From: Amygdalobacter indicium
Lineage (GTDB): Bacteria > Bacillota > Clostridia > Saccharofermentanales > Fastidiosipilaceae
Assembly: GCF_029101545.1 (NCBI RefSeq)
Contig: NZ_CP118866.1
Span: 1,116,001-1,180,000 of the forward strand
Length of the DNA stretch: 64,000 bases
Direction: 5' to 3'
Positions within the stretch are counted from its first letter, which is position 1; each line of letters opens with the position of its first letter. Shown here one piece after another: positions 35,723-44,346 of the stretch. Below the pieces are notes generated by a model. That model was not told the origin of the DNA and ran no database searches. It saw nothing but the letters and a program-made list of their open reading frames with translations. The position numbers and the translations under genes were made by a program.

Positions 35723-37837
35723 ATGGCCGACAATATTAACGGTGACAATTTCAAAGAATGTTATCGCCGCCATATAGCAGACCGGGATGCCGGCTTAAAG
35801 CATTTAAAATTTCCTTTTGCCTCCTTACGTCCGGGGCAGGCGGAAGTTATGCAGGAAGTAAGTAAATGTCTCGTAAACGGTACAACTTATTTACTTAATG
35901 CCCCGACCGGTTTCGGCAAAACACAAGTTTGTTTATTGCCGGCTTTATCCTGTTTAGGTAAACACCTGATTAAACGCATTTATTACTTCACCAATCAGGA
36001 AGCCCAAAGAGTTTTACCGGTTAAATTATTACAGCAACTTAATACCTGCAACGAATTACATCTTTGGTCTCTGACCATGTACAGTGTGCAGAAATCCTGC
36101 TCGCATCATGACTTTTGTTATTTTTCCGTCAATAAAAAACTGCTGCAGGAAATAGCGCAGAATTATCTCAGAACGTGTAAAGAACACATTGATTTCGAGC
36201 AGGTACAGACTTTAGCTGCAAATTATAATGTTTGTCCTTATCTTCTGCAAAACAAGTTGGCGGAATATATGGACCTGGTAATTTTGGATTACAACTATCT
36301 TTTAGATCCGCTGCAAACCTTGGCCTGTTTCAAAAGTGATAAAGAAAAATATGCTTTATTGTTGGATGAAGCGCACAATTTACGTCGGCGGGGAGAAAAT
36401 ATTTTTCACTGTCAAATTAATCTCAACACATTTGTCGCTTATCGGCGGAGATTGCAAAAATTACAGGCCGCTTCCTCTGCGGCGAATGCGAAAAATTTAA
36501 GCGAACTGATCGGACGTTTGGATTTATTGTTGGATTTTTGTCGAAAAATTGCTCAACTGCTGCAGCAAAAAGATATTGATCGCAACAAGTTGTCCGCTTG
36601 CTTGGAGATTTCTCCGGAAAATTCTCTTTTAAGTCAAGATTCAAGTCGGGAAAAACAGGTAATAAACTTTTACAGTCGTCAGCCTTTGCCGCAATTCAAT
36701 CAGCTGTTTTTAAATTTTTGGCAGTTATGGCAGGAGTTTTGGCAAAGTGAAAAAAATGTTTTTGCCGAAAATTGGGGAGAATTAAGGAAGTTTCAAGATG
36801 AAATCGCTAAATTTAAGCGTTTGCAATTTCTGATCACTAATTACTGCCCCGGTTTTATTAATATTTTCAGTTACCTGACAAACGCCAAGGGCCACACTTT
36901 ACTTTTCACCATTCATTGCCTCGATGCTATGCCGTTAATCAAGGCTGCTTTGCCTGCAAATTCCGCCAAGATTTTTTTCTCGGCGACGCTTTTGCCGCCC
37001 GACTATTACAAAAAGATGTTGTGTTCCGCTGCCGAACGCTGTATTTATCACGCCGCCCCTTCACCTTTTGACCCGGCTAAAAGAAGGGTTGCTCTGCTGG
37101 CTTATGCCGACTTGAGTTACAGCAACCGGCAAAGCAATTATGAATTAGTTGCCAAGTCGCTCTTGGCTTATCTTAAAATTGTCGGCGGCCACCTGCTGGT
37201 ATTTGCACCTTCTTATCGTTATGCAGAAATTTTAGCTCAACGAATTAAATTAATCTTACCGCAAAACATGCGCTTAATTGTGCAAACTGCCAATACCGCT
37301 GCCGTGAAGGAACAATTTCTCAGGACTTTACAGGACAGAACTGACCCCTCCCCGTTATTGGCGCTGGCCGTTATGCAGGGAAGTTTCAGCGAAGGTTTGG
37401 ATTTGCCGCACAAAAGTATCACAGCTATTGCAATTATCAGTGTGAACTATCCTGCAAAATCCGACCTTTTAAGTTTGGCGCAGGAATATTATCAATCGGC
37501 TTACAATACTGCCGGTCAAAATATTAACGACGAATACGACAATCAGATACTGGCTGCCGATTATTATGAAAATACGCCTGAAAATACAACAAAATTACCC
37601 AATCTCAGTCCGGCTTATCTTTTTACGCAATTATATCCGGGATTCAGTAAAATTCTGCAGGCTTGCGGCCGTTTAATCCGAAGTGAAGAAGACGAGGGCG
37701 ACTTACTTTTACTGGATGCACGTTTTACGCAACCGCAATTTCAAGATTTGTTAAAAGAAGCTTTCGGCAGTTACGCCGTTCTCGACAGTCTGGCGGAATA
37801 TGTTGCCTGGCTGCGCAATCTGCCGAAATCTAATTAA
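35723..37837 (+). CDS. XPD/DinG-like Fe-S superfamily 2 DNA helicase
   Basis: A 704-residue ATP-dependent helicase. The Q-like motif RPGQAEVM precedes Walker A in the form APTGFGKT (60-67). Four Cys residues (126, 132, 152, 171, the last in CPYLL) are placed like the iron-sulfur cluster ligands of XPD and DinG. DEAH lies at 215-218. The C-terminal half has the FSATLLPPDYY motif, a G-S-F-S-E-G-x-D motif (GSFSEGLDLP) and the final QACGRLIRSEEDEGDLLLLD motif VI. No exonuclease domain is fused. It is on the plus strand alone, converging tail-to-tail with prfC one base apart. Members act on branched or R-loop DNA in repair; the role here is inferred. Confidence 0.9.
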   Translation: MADNINGDNFKECYRRHIADRDAGLKHLKFPFASLRPGQAEVMQEVSKCLVNGTTYLLNAPTGFGKTQVCLLPALSCLGKHLIKRIYYFTNQEAQRVLPVKLLQQLNTCNELHLWSLTMYSVQKSCSHHDFCYFSVNKKLLQEIAQNYLRTCKEHIDFEQVQTLAANYNVCPYLLQNKLAEYMDLVILDYNYLLDPLQTLACFKSDKEKYALLLDEAHNLRRRGENIFHCQINLNTFVAYRRRLQKLQAASSAANAKNLSELIGRLDLLLDFCRKIAQLLQQKDIDRNKLSACLEISPENSLLSQDSSREKQVINFYSRQPLPQFNQLFLNFWQLWQEFWQSEKNVFAENWGELRKFQDEIAKFKRLQFLITNYCPGFINIFSYLTNAKGHTLLFTIHCLDAMPLIKAALPANSAKIFFSATLLPPDYYKKMLCSAAERCIYHAAPSPFDPAKRRVALLAYADLSYSNRQSNYELVAKSLLAYLKIVGGHLLVFAPSYRYAEILAQRIKLILPQNMRLIVQTANTAAVKEQFLRTLQDRTDPSPLLALAVMQGSFSEGLDLPHKSITAIAIISVNYPAKSDLLSLAQEYYQSAYNTAGQNINDEYDNQILAADYYENTPENTTKLPNLSPAYLFTQLYPGFSKILQACGRLIRSEEDEGDLLLLDARFTQPQFQDLLKEAFGSYAVLDSLAEYVAWLRNLPKSN

Positions 37838-37838
37838 A

Positions 37839-39437
37839 TCAGTGTTTTTCTCTGATGCTGAGAAGTTTCAAACCGGGATTTTTTTCTAAAGCCCAGTTCT
37901 GTGCCCAATTGCTTTCGAATAACAAAACCGGCTGTTCATCCTGATCCAGAACTTTCATAGTTGTGGAAGTTAAATTCAATTCATCCAAGTCAACTGCTTC
38001 CTGACTTTGATCGACCCAACCGGCAATATGATAATTCAATAATTGTCTGTTAATGGCAACGTTATACTCGTTCTGCAGGCGAACTTCCAGAACGTCCAGC
38101 TGCAAGATACCGACAACACCGCAAATATAAGTTTCCGTACCGATGCCGTATTCTTTATAAATTTGGATTGCCCCCTCCTGCGCCAACTGTTCCATGCCGC
38201 TGACAAAAGCCTTACGTTTCATAGAATCTTTGGGGCTGATACGGGCGAAGTGTTCTGCCGGGAAAACTGGGATATCACCGAAGGTGAAGTTGCGGTTTTT
38301 CTCGGTTAAAGTATCGGCGATCCGGTAATTGCCCGGATCAAAAACACCTATAATATCGCCGGCATAAGCTTCGGTAACGGATTTGTGTTCCTGCGCCATA
38401 AATTGTTGCGGTTGCACAATACGCAAGATTTTGCCGTTGCGTTGCAGTTTTACTTCCATATTGGGAGTAAATTGACCGGAACAGATGCGCATAAAAGCTA
38501 TGCGGTCCCGATGTCCCGGATTCATATTCGCCTGAATCTTAAAGACGAAAGCGGAAAATTCCGGAGAATTCGGTTCAATCATACCGGCACTGCTCATCTT
38601 CGGCTGCGGCGAAGGTGCCAATTCCAGAAAGCTTTGTAAGAAGGTTTCAACACCGAAATTTGTTATGGCACTGCCGAAATAAAGCGGTGTAAGTAAGCCC
38701 TGATTGATCCGACTTTGCTCAAATTCTTCGCCTACTTCATCCAGCAATTCGATATCCTGTCGTAATTCCGAACAATAATTCTCGCCGATAGTAGCGACCA
38801 ATTGTTCATCGTTCAAATCAGCGACTGTAATTTGAGCCTTTTTCGCTCCGTGATCCTGACCTTTACGATACAATTCCACCTGTCGACTGAGACGATTGTA
38901 AACACCTTGGAAATCACCGTGAATGCCTATAGGCCAATTCATAACATAAGACTTAATGCCTAAAACTTTTTCAATTTCATCAATCAATTCCAAAGGCGGT
39001 TTCGACGCACGATCCATCTTATTTATGAAAGTAAAAATCGGAATGTGTCTCAAACGACAGACTTTGAAAAGTTTAATTGTCTGCGGTTCAACGCCCTTAG
39101 CACCGTCAATCAGCATCACGGCAGCATCAGCTGCACATAAAGTTCTGTATGTGTCTTCGGAAAAGTCCTGGTGACCGGGAGTATCCAAAATATTAATACA
39201 GTAATTATTGTATTCAAACTGCATAACGGAGCTTGTAACTGAAATACCGCGCTGTTTCTCAATTTCCATCCAATCGCTGGTAGCATGAGTCGACGCTTTA
39301 CGAGCTTTAACGCTGCCGGCCTGATGAATTGCGCCCCCGTAAAGCAAAAGTTTTTCGGTCATTGTGGTTTTACCGGCATCCGGGTGGGAAATAATCGCAA
39401 AGGTTCTGCGACGTTTAACTTCTTTTTCTATTGCCAT
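37839..39437 (-). CDS. prfC: Peptide chain release factor 3
   Basis: GTPase recycling RF1/RF2 after termination. The G1 motif is SHPDAGKTTMTEKLL, followed by the ARKASTHATSDWMEIEKQRGISV switch region characteristic of RF3, DTPGHQDF (G3) and NKMDR (G4). The 532 residues are normal. I use the ATG at 39437 (MAIEKEVKRRRTF), with GGAAGA upstream, rather than the Met five codons earlier. It stands alone between the helicase and the DUF815-like gene. Confidence 0.96.
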   Translation of the reverse strand: MAIEKEVKRRRTFAIISHPDAGKTTMTEKLLLYGGAIHQAGSVKARKASTHATSDWMEIEKQRGISVTSSVMQFEYNNYCINILDTPGHQDFSEDTYRTLCAADAAVMLIDGAKGVEPQTIKLFKVCRLRHIPIFTFINKMDRASKPPLELIDEIEKVLGIKSYVMNWPIGIHGDFQGVYNRLSRQVELYRKGQDHGAKKAQITVADLNDEQLVATIGENYCSELRQDIELLDEVGEEFEQSRINQGLLTPLYFGSAITNFGVETFLQSFLELAPSPQPKMSSAGMIEPNSPEFSAFVFKIQANMNPGHRDRIAFMRICSGQFTPNMEVKLQRNGKILRIVQPQQFMAQEHKSVTEAYAGDIIGVFDPGNYRIADTLTEKNRNFTFGDIPVFPAEHFARISPKDSMKRKAFVSGMEQLAQEGAIQIYKEYGIGTETYICGVVGILQLDVLEVRLQNEYNVAINRQLLNYHIAGWVDQSQEAVDLDELNLTSTTMKVLDQDEQPVLLFESNWAQNWALEKNPGLKLLSIREKH

Positions 39438-39499
39438 AAATCTTTCTTCCATTCGTTAACTATTTAAGTTTGACTTCAATTCTGTTGAATTAAGGCAAA

Positions 39500-41302
39500 T
39501 CAGGGTGTCGGCGTATCGCTTGTCATGTTCGTTGGTGTGTCCATCGGCGTATCCTTTGTCAAATTTGTTGTTGTCTCCGCTGTCGGGTCGATAATATGTT
39601 TGAATTGTAAACGTGTAATAATCGGTCTGACCTCTTCGCTGCGTTCAGGGCGGCGAATATTAGGTAACGGGCGTTCTGCAGCTGTTTCCGGCTGCTGTGC
39701 GTATTGTTCGTTTTCCGGCTGTTCTTCTGCTTGTTCTTCTGTAAGTTCTTCCGGCCTTGTTTTCGCCTGCATTTCCGGCTGCTGTTCCGCTTGCTCTTCC
39801 GGCTGTTCTTCCGGCTGTGCGGGGACGGAATTTTCGGCACCAACTGCAGTATCTGCAAGTTCGGCGGCAGGTTCTGCGACTTTCTCCGTGCTTTCCTCTA
39901 TCGGTAAATTACTTGCCGTTGCAATTTCGGTTGACTCTGCAAGCTCGGCGATTTTTTGCTTAGCTTGTACCTTATCATAAGTCATTGTCAACTGATCGTT
40001 TTGCATACAGCGCCAAACTTCGAGGAAATCTCGTGCCACATCCAGGTCAAACGCCTTCTTTTGTTTAGCATATGTCAGCGCCGCCTGCGTCAAGTTCTGA
40101 TCGTTAACCTCAAAGCCGGCTACTTTGGCAAAAGCATAAACAGCTGCCAAATACTCTTCCTGATTGGGTAATTTGAATTCCATCTGTAGTTTGAAATATT
40201 TATGCAACAAAGGTATTTTTTCTTTAATTTCGCTTAAATCGCCATCATAGCTGGCATAAATAAGGCAATTGGACGGTAAAGAATAATCAGCTGCCGCACT
40301 GAACAGGCGCAAACGTCTATCAAATTCCGTACTAGTTCCCGCGCTTCCCAAACGTAACAGCGCAAGCACAATCTTTAAGTTGCCGGCAGAATTAGCTTGG
40401 AGGAATTGCAAAAGTTTAGCGAAATCAATCTCCTTATCTGCAGCCTCCGGGCACAATTCCAAATAACGATAGCCGGCTTTGACGAATTGCTCCGGCAAAA
40501 GACGCAGAGTTGTAGTCTTACCTAAGCAGGCGGGGCCTGTGAGTAGGACATTGTTCCGTTCGCCGTGCACAATAAATCTTGCAGTATTTTCAATTACTTT
40601 CACGCAAATGCCGTTATAATCGAAAAACTCGTAATCTTTCGGATAAAACTCCGGTTTGAGCGCTTTAATTTCGCCGGCAAAATAAGCTGCCGGGTAACGA
40701 CAAAATATCCCGGAGCCGGCTGTTTCATGGAACTTTCTCAAGCGCGGCAGCATAGCAACAAAAGCTTCCCGCTTTTCCAAAGCAAAAATCAAAGACTTGT
40801 ACATCAAGCACCAGGTGTTGGAACTGCCGTCATCTTTACCTACGGCATCTAAATTGTTGACTTCGTTGAAAAACAGGGGTAAACGGGAAACTAACGGCAG
40901 CAGTTCCTCATGTGCGGTCAGAATATAAAGTGAGCGCAGATAATCTCGCAAAACTTCCGCACTGATTGTACAAATAGCTTGAATGCACTCCAAATCCGTC
41001 AATATAGCATCAGAAATATAATTGGAAGCAGCTACGGGATTTTGCGTAAAAGTGTTGCAATCGCATAATAGTTTTTCAATTAAAAATCCCGGCAAACTGA
41101 CATCGGCGCGCTCTTTGGCCAAGGCGGCAAAAAATTCACAATAAGCTTCTATCAGGCGACCGTCAGGGTCATCAGCTTGTGAAAGTAAATCCAACAGGTG
41201 TTGCAAACTACGGCCAACGGGATTCGCAAAAATACCCTTGTACACTGTTATCAATTTATAACTTTGAGCAAATAAACGAATTGACTCCCGCGTGTATTCC
41301 AT
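39500..41302 (-). CDS. DUF815-like P-loop protein with lost Walker B and Glu/Gln-rich tail
   Basis: A 600-residue protein. Residues 1-230 are helical and unrecognised. Residues 235-435 resemble the DUF815 AAA-like ATPases: ENTARFIVHGERNNVLLTG, Walker A GPACLGKT (256-263), then NCLIYASYD and a C-terminal lid-like region with EEYLAAVYAFA. In DUF815 proteins as I know them the Walker B reads with a pair of Asp; here the equivalent segment is IVLALLRLGS (311-320), with no acid. Residues 460-600 are low complexity, rich in Glu, Pro, Gln and Ala with imperfect PEEQ repeats, ending in Thr/Pro. It has its own GAGGTAAA site and lies 123 bp after the lipoprotein gene. It may bind but not hydrolyse nucleotide. 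Confidence 0.6.
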   Translation of the reverse strand: MEYTRESIRLFAQSYKLITVYKGIFANPVGRSLQHLLDLLSQADDPDGRLIEAYCEFFAALAKERADVSLPGFLIEKLLCDCNTFTQNPVAASNYISDAILTDLECIQAICTISAEVLRDYLRSLYILTAHEELLPLVSRLPLFFNEVNNLDAVGKDDGSSNTWCLMYKSLIFALEKREAFVAMLPRLRKFHETAGSGIFCRYPAAYFAGEIKALKPEFYPKDYEFFDYNGICVKVIENTARFIVHGERNNVLLTGPACLGKTTTLRLLPEQFVKAGYRYLELCPEAADKEIDFAKLLQFLQANSAGNLKIVLALLRLGSAGTSTEFDRRLRLFSAAADYSLPSNCLIYASYDGDLSEIKEKIPLLHKYFKLQMEFKLPNQEEYLAAVYAFAKVAGFEVNDQNLTQAALTYAKQKKAFDLDVARDFLEVWRCMQNDQLTMTYDKVQAKQKIAELAESTEIATASNLPIEESTEKVAEPAAELADTAVGAENSVPAQPEEQPEEQAEQQPEMQAKTRPEELTEEQAEEQPENEQYAQQPETAAERPLPNIRRPERSEEVRPIITRLQFKHIIDPTAETTTNLTKDTPMDTPTNMTSDTPTP

Positions 41303-41425
41303 GTAATTTACCTCGATTTTTACTTAGCTAATACGTCAACGTAAATTCTAAGCAATAAAGCTCGTACTTGCATTGCATTATCATAAAATTAAAATTACAT
41401 TTTCCTGACATTATAATCGGCAAAA

Positions 41426-42940
41426 TCAATTCCCGCTCGCAGAGCTTGTCGCAGTCGGCTGCTCGTCCGGAGTTACTTCACCGGCCAAAGAGGTGAAAAT
41501 TTCCCGGCTGTAATGCGCCTCACCGTTCCATAAAATATATTCATCCAAGCCCGAATCATTCAAAGCTTTGATTTGTTTGGCAATTTCCGCCGGTGTATAT
41601 TTATGCCAATAATTACGCGGTAAGTACCCGGCAGTAAAAGCCTGCAGATACGGGCGATAAAAAGTGCTTCCCTGTTTTGAAAAATTGCTCAAATAATAGT
41701 TGGCTGTGGCACTGATAACACCATAAGGATCCAAATCCGGGGCTTTAAAAAGCTGACCGTTAATTTCCGTGCCCACGCCGTTGCCGCTCCAAGGCGAGGC
41801 ATTGGCATAATCGGACGGGAACAAAATGGGTGTTATGCTGTCCAAGCCGCAACTGGAAAACATCCGATAGCTTTGACCGCTGCTGAGCTCACCTTGCTTA
41901 CTGTGGACATCGAAAAGCGAGGCGGATAACGGAACGCCCAGTTTATCCGACAGTTCAACTCGCATAAATTCCAGGAAACGGGCGATAGCTGCCGGTTTAT
42001 CGGGTAAATCTTCTTTTTCGCCATAATAAACGTTGCCCACTTCATTGGCGGCGACACCGAAAGGAAAGCGCACCTGGTCCAATAAAAGCTCATCGCAGCC
42101 CAAGTCAACCGCTTCATAACAGCAATCACGAATATAACGCCAGACATTGATATTGTACGGATTGACGAAAGATGCTTCGCCCTCGTTCGACCAGTTAATT
42201 ACGCGATTTTCTTTGTCTTTTACGGCAAATTCCGGATAATTACGGGCCAAAAGCGTGTCACGGAAGCAGGAAATTTTGCCGATGACTCTAATTCCCTGAT
42301 CCTTCAATTTTTGAATGCGTTGGGCCAATTCATCGTTGCCGACAATACTGACGCCGGCTTTTCGGGCAATAATATTTTCAGTCGGATAATGAAAATAAGA
42401 ATCGGATTTAACATTAATCACAACACTGTTAATCTCGGTATTTTTCACTAAAGAGATAATCTCGCTTAAGTTATCGCCGTTGCCGATATAAACGCCTTTA
42501 ACTTTGTAATGGCGCAGCAGTTTAAGGTGATTAATCGGAGGTAAAGGTCCGAAAAACTTATCAACTTTAACCTGTTCCTCCCGCGTATAAGCCGCCAAGC
42601 TGTCACCGTATTTGGCTGTAACGCCGCTACCTGCTTCTTTGGCCTCCTCGGCTGCCGAAATACCGGATTTATTGCGCAGCGGGCTTTTAGCCGCCCGGCT
42701 GTAATTCGGTTGAGAAATTTTTGGTAAGTCGGCTTCCAATTCCGCCCCGCTTTGGATACGCTTCGGCCCCTGTTCGCTGACTTTTACGGCAGCCGAACCG
42801 TTCACATCTGTCGGCCCGCAAGGTTCTGAAACTCCGGCAGTTCCTGTCGACTTCGGCAGCTGATTTTTGGGCATAGAACAGGCAGTCAAAAAAGCAAATG
42901 TTACAACTGACACTAATAAGAGTTTGGCCGGAATTCGCAT
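41426..42940 (-). CDS. DUF4015 putative glycoside hydrolase lipoprotein
   Basis: A lipoprotein signal ends FLTAC with the lipidated Cys at 21. A Ser/Lys/Ala-rich linker runs to about 130. The DUF4015 domain (about 145-480) begins HYKVKGVYIGNGDN and continues with VVINVKSD, GIRVIGKISCFRD, DELLLDQVRFPFG and SLFDVHSK, the order of a TIM-barrel glycosidase. The Asp and Glu residues in DQVRFPFG and DEYILWNGEA are candidate catalytic acids. It should face the cell wall or outside. The gene begins four bases after the 459-residue gene, so they form one operon with the ExbB/ZorA-like gene. Confidence 0.85.
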   Translation of the reverse strand: MRIPAKLLLVSVVTFAFLTACSMPKNQLPKSTGTAGVSEPCGPTDVNGSAAVKVSEQGPKRIQSGAELEADLPKISQPNYSRAAKSPLRNKSGISAAEEAKEAGSGVTAKYGDSLAAYTREEQVKVDKFFGPLPPINHLKLLRHYKVKGVYIGNGDNLSEIISLVKNTEINSVVINVKSDSYFHYPTENIIARKAGVSIVGNDELAQRIQKLKDQGIRVIGKISCFRDTLLARNYPEFAVKDKENRVINWSNEGEASFVNPYNINVWRYIRDCCYEAVDLGCDELLLDQVRFPFGVAANEVGNVYYGEKEDLPDKPAAIARFLEFMRVELSDKLGVPLSASLFDVHSKQGELSSGQSYRMFSSCGLDSITPILFPSDYANASPWSGNGVGTEINGQLFKAPDLDPYGVISATANYYLSNFSKQGSTFYRPYLQAFTAGYLPRNYWHKYTPAEIAKQIKALNDSGLDEYILWNGEAHYSREIFTSLAGEVTPDEQPTATSSASGN

Positions 42941-42944
42941 ATAT

Positions 42945-44324
42945 TTACCTGCCGCTCCGATTATTGTTTGCAGTTGTAGTTTCCGTCCAGGCCTGCAAAA
43001 CCTTTTTTGTACCCGCCTGCGTCTTTTTAGCCGTCCGCTGCAAGGCGAAATCCAAAAGCATCTGACTTACTTTCAAATCCCCGTCTGCCAACGGTAAAGA
43101 AATGATGCCTTTCAAATTCCGATTGTTCAGCGCATCTGAAGCCAGACGCACACCCAAAGGCGGGGTTGCCAAATAAGTTTCCGGCAAGTCGCGCGCCAAC
43201 ATATTGCGGACTGTCGCGTTATCATAATAAAGTATTTGTTCAGTATTTTTACTATCATCAATTAACAAAAAGTCATGAAAACGCAAGGCTAAAATTTCGC
43301 TGTTCAAATCGGCAGCATCCATAACATCATCCAGATAATTGAACAAAAAAGCGCGTTTTACGGCATTATTCAAGCAATGAATACTGATTTTGTCCTCTAC
43401 CAGCCAACGTTGATATTGACGCCAAACCGCCGGTTGAATAAGCGGTTTAATACGGCGGTTGAAATCGTCCTGTGCCAGCACCTGTTCCAATTGCCGGAAC
43501 AAAAAGTTTTTCGATTTGGCCGCCGACTGGTCCAAATTAATAAGACGTGAAACTATTTCACCGGCAACCTCATTGACCATCAAAGGCAAATGTAAAAATA
43601 ACATTCTCGATTCCTTGACATACCAAGTCCAATCAACCATCAGGAAAAAGTAGCCTAATACAGTGGCTGCGAAAGTACCTTTACTTTGAATGGCATAACG
43701 GCGGAAAAATTCCGTCAAATTGCTGCAAGTCTGCTTGATTAACAATTCCTTCTCCAACAAACGGACACATTGTTGAACAAATATCCGATCCGAAAGTTCC
43801 AAAGAGCATTTGTCCGCCAATAATTCTTGCGCAAACGGCGGTCTTTCTTCTCCGCGACCCTGCAAATAGCGATAAACCAGACTCAAAGTCAACTGCATAT
43901 CACTATTGGGAAAAGCGTGCTGCCAGATAACAAAGCCGATGATGAAAGTATAGTAACTGGCGCGATATAAGGCCATATTACGTAAAATCTGTTTTTCTTC
44001 TTTATACAATGGTTCACTGAAAGCGGCATAAATCAAGCCGACCTGCTGCGTATTCAACTGATTGGTAAAATTCGCCAGTTGATTGGTTGACAAGCGCGCC
44101 AGCTGATCCAGAAAGGCATTGACGGAACTGCGATCAATTTGAGCCGGAATTTCTTCAATCAGCAAGTGCGTCCGGCGCACAATCTGCAAAGCGTCCTGCA
44201 AACGCAACTTATTAAGCGGATGTTGCTCTTTTTCGTCAAGCTCCTGTTGTTCGCCGCCCGCCATCCAGGCACTCAATTCCGTTCCCTGTGTGTTTTTGCT
44301 GTTTTCCTGCTTATTTTCCGACAT
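42945..44324 (-). CDS. Unknown 459-residue protein, possible EH_Signature (ZorC-like)
   Basis: No family is certain. The N-terminal 35 residues are polar and disordered-looking; the rest is predicted helical with two hydrophobic stretches (about 120-137 and 217-232) that may be buried rather than membrane. Near the C-terminus R324 followed by AFLFNYLDDVMDA, and then a strand-like segment from R348 (RFHDFLLIDDSKNTEQILYY), match in order and spacing what I remember of the EH_Signature domain of Zorya protein ZorC (R-x-F-W-x-x-Y, then R-x-G-D with a following E-F-S and Y). The match is from memory and imperfect. It lies 22 bp after a gene with ZorA-like topology and four bases before a DUF4015 lipoprotein gene. 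Confidence 0.5.
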   Translation of the reverse strand: MSENKQENSKNTQGTELSAWMAGGEQQELDEKEQHPLNKLRLQDALQIVRRTHLLIEEIPAQIDRSSVNAFLDQLARLSTNQLANFTNQLNTQQVGLIYAAFSEPLYKEEKQILRNMALYRASYYTFIIGFVIWQHAFPNSDMQLTLSLVYRYLQGRGEERPPFAQELLADKCSLELSDRIFVQQCVRLLEKELLIKQTCSNLTEFFRRYAIQSKGTFAATVLGYFFLMVDWTWYVKESRMLFLHLPLMVNEVAGEIVSRLINLDQSAAKSKNFLFRQLEQVLAQDDFNRRIKPLIQPAVWRQYQRWLVEDKISIHCLNNAVKRAFLFNYLDDVMDAADLNSEILALRFHDFLLIDDSKNTEQILYYDNATVRNMLARDLPETYLATPPLGVRLASDALNNRNLKGIISLPLADGDLKVSQMLLDFALQRTAKKTQAGTKKVLQAWTETTTANNNRSGR

Positions 44325-44346
44325 TGCTTCCCTGCCGCCTTACCCA

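Noticed and set aside
39700..39860. Possible tandem repeat or CRISPR-like array in the PEEQ region
   Set aside because: The periodicity follows codons for Pro-Glu-Glu-Gln; there are no uniform spacers and the frame is coding.
39525..39980. Ser/Cys-rich plus-strand open frame of 151 codons
   Set aside because: It is the antisense shadow of the Glu/Gln-rich tail of the DUF815-like gene.
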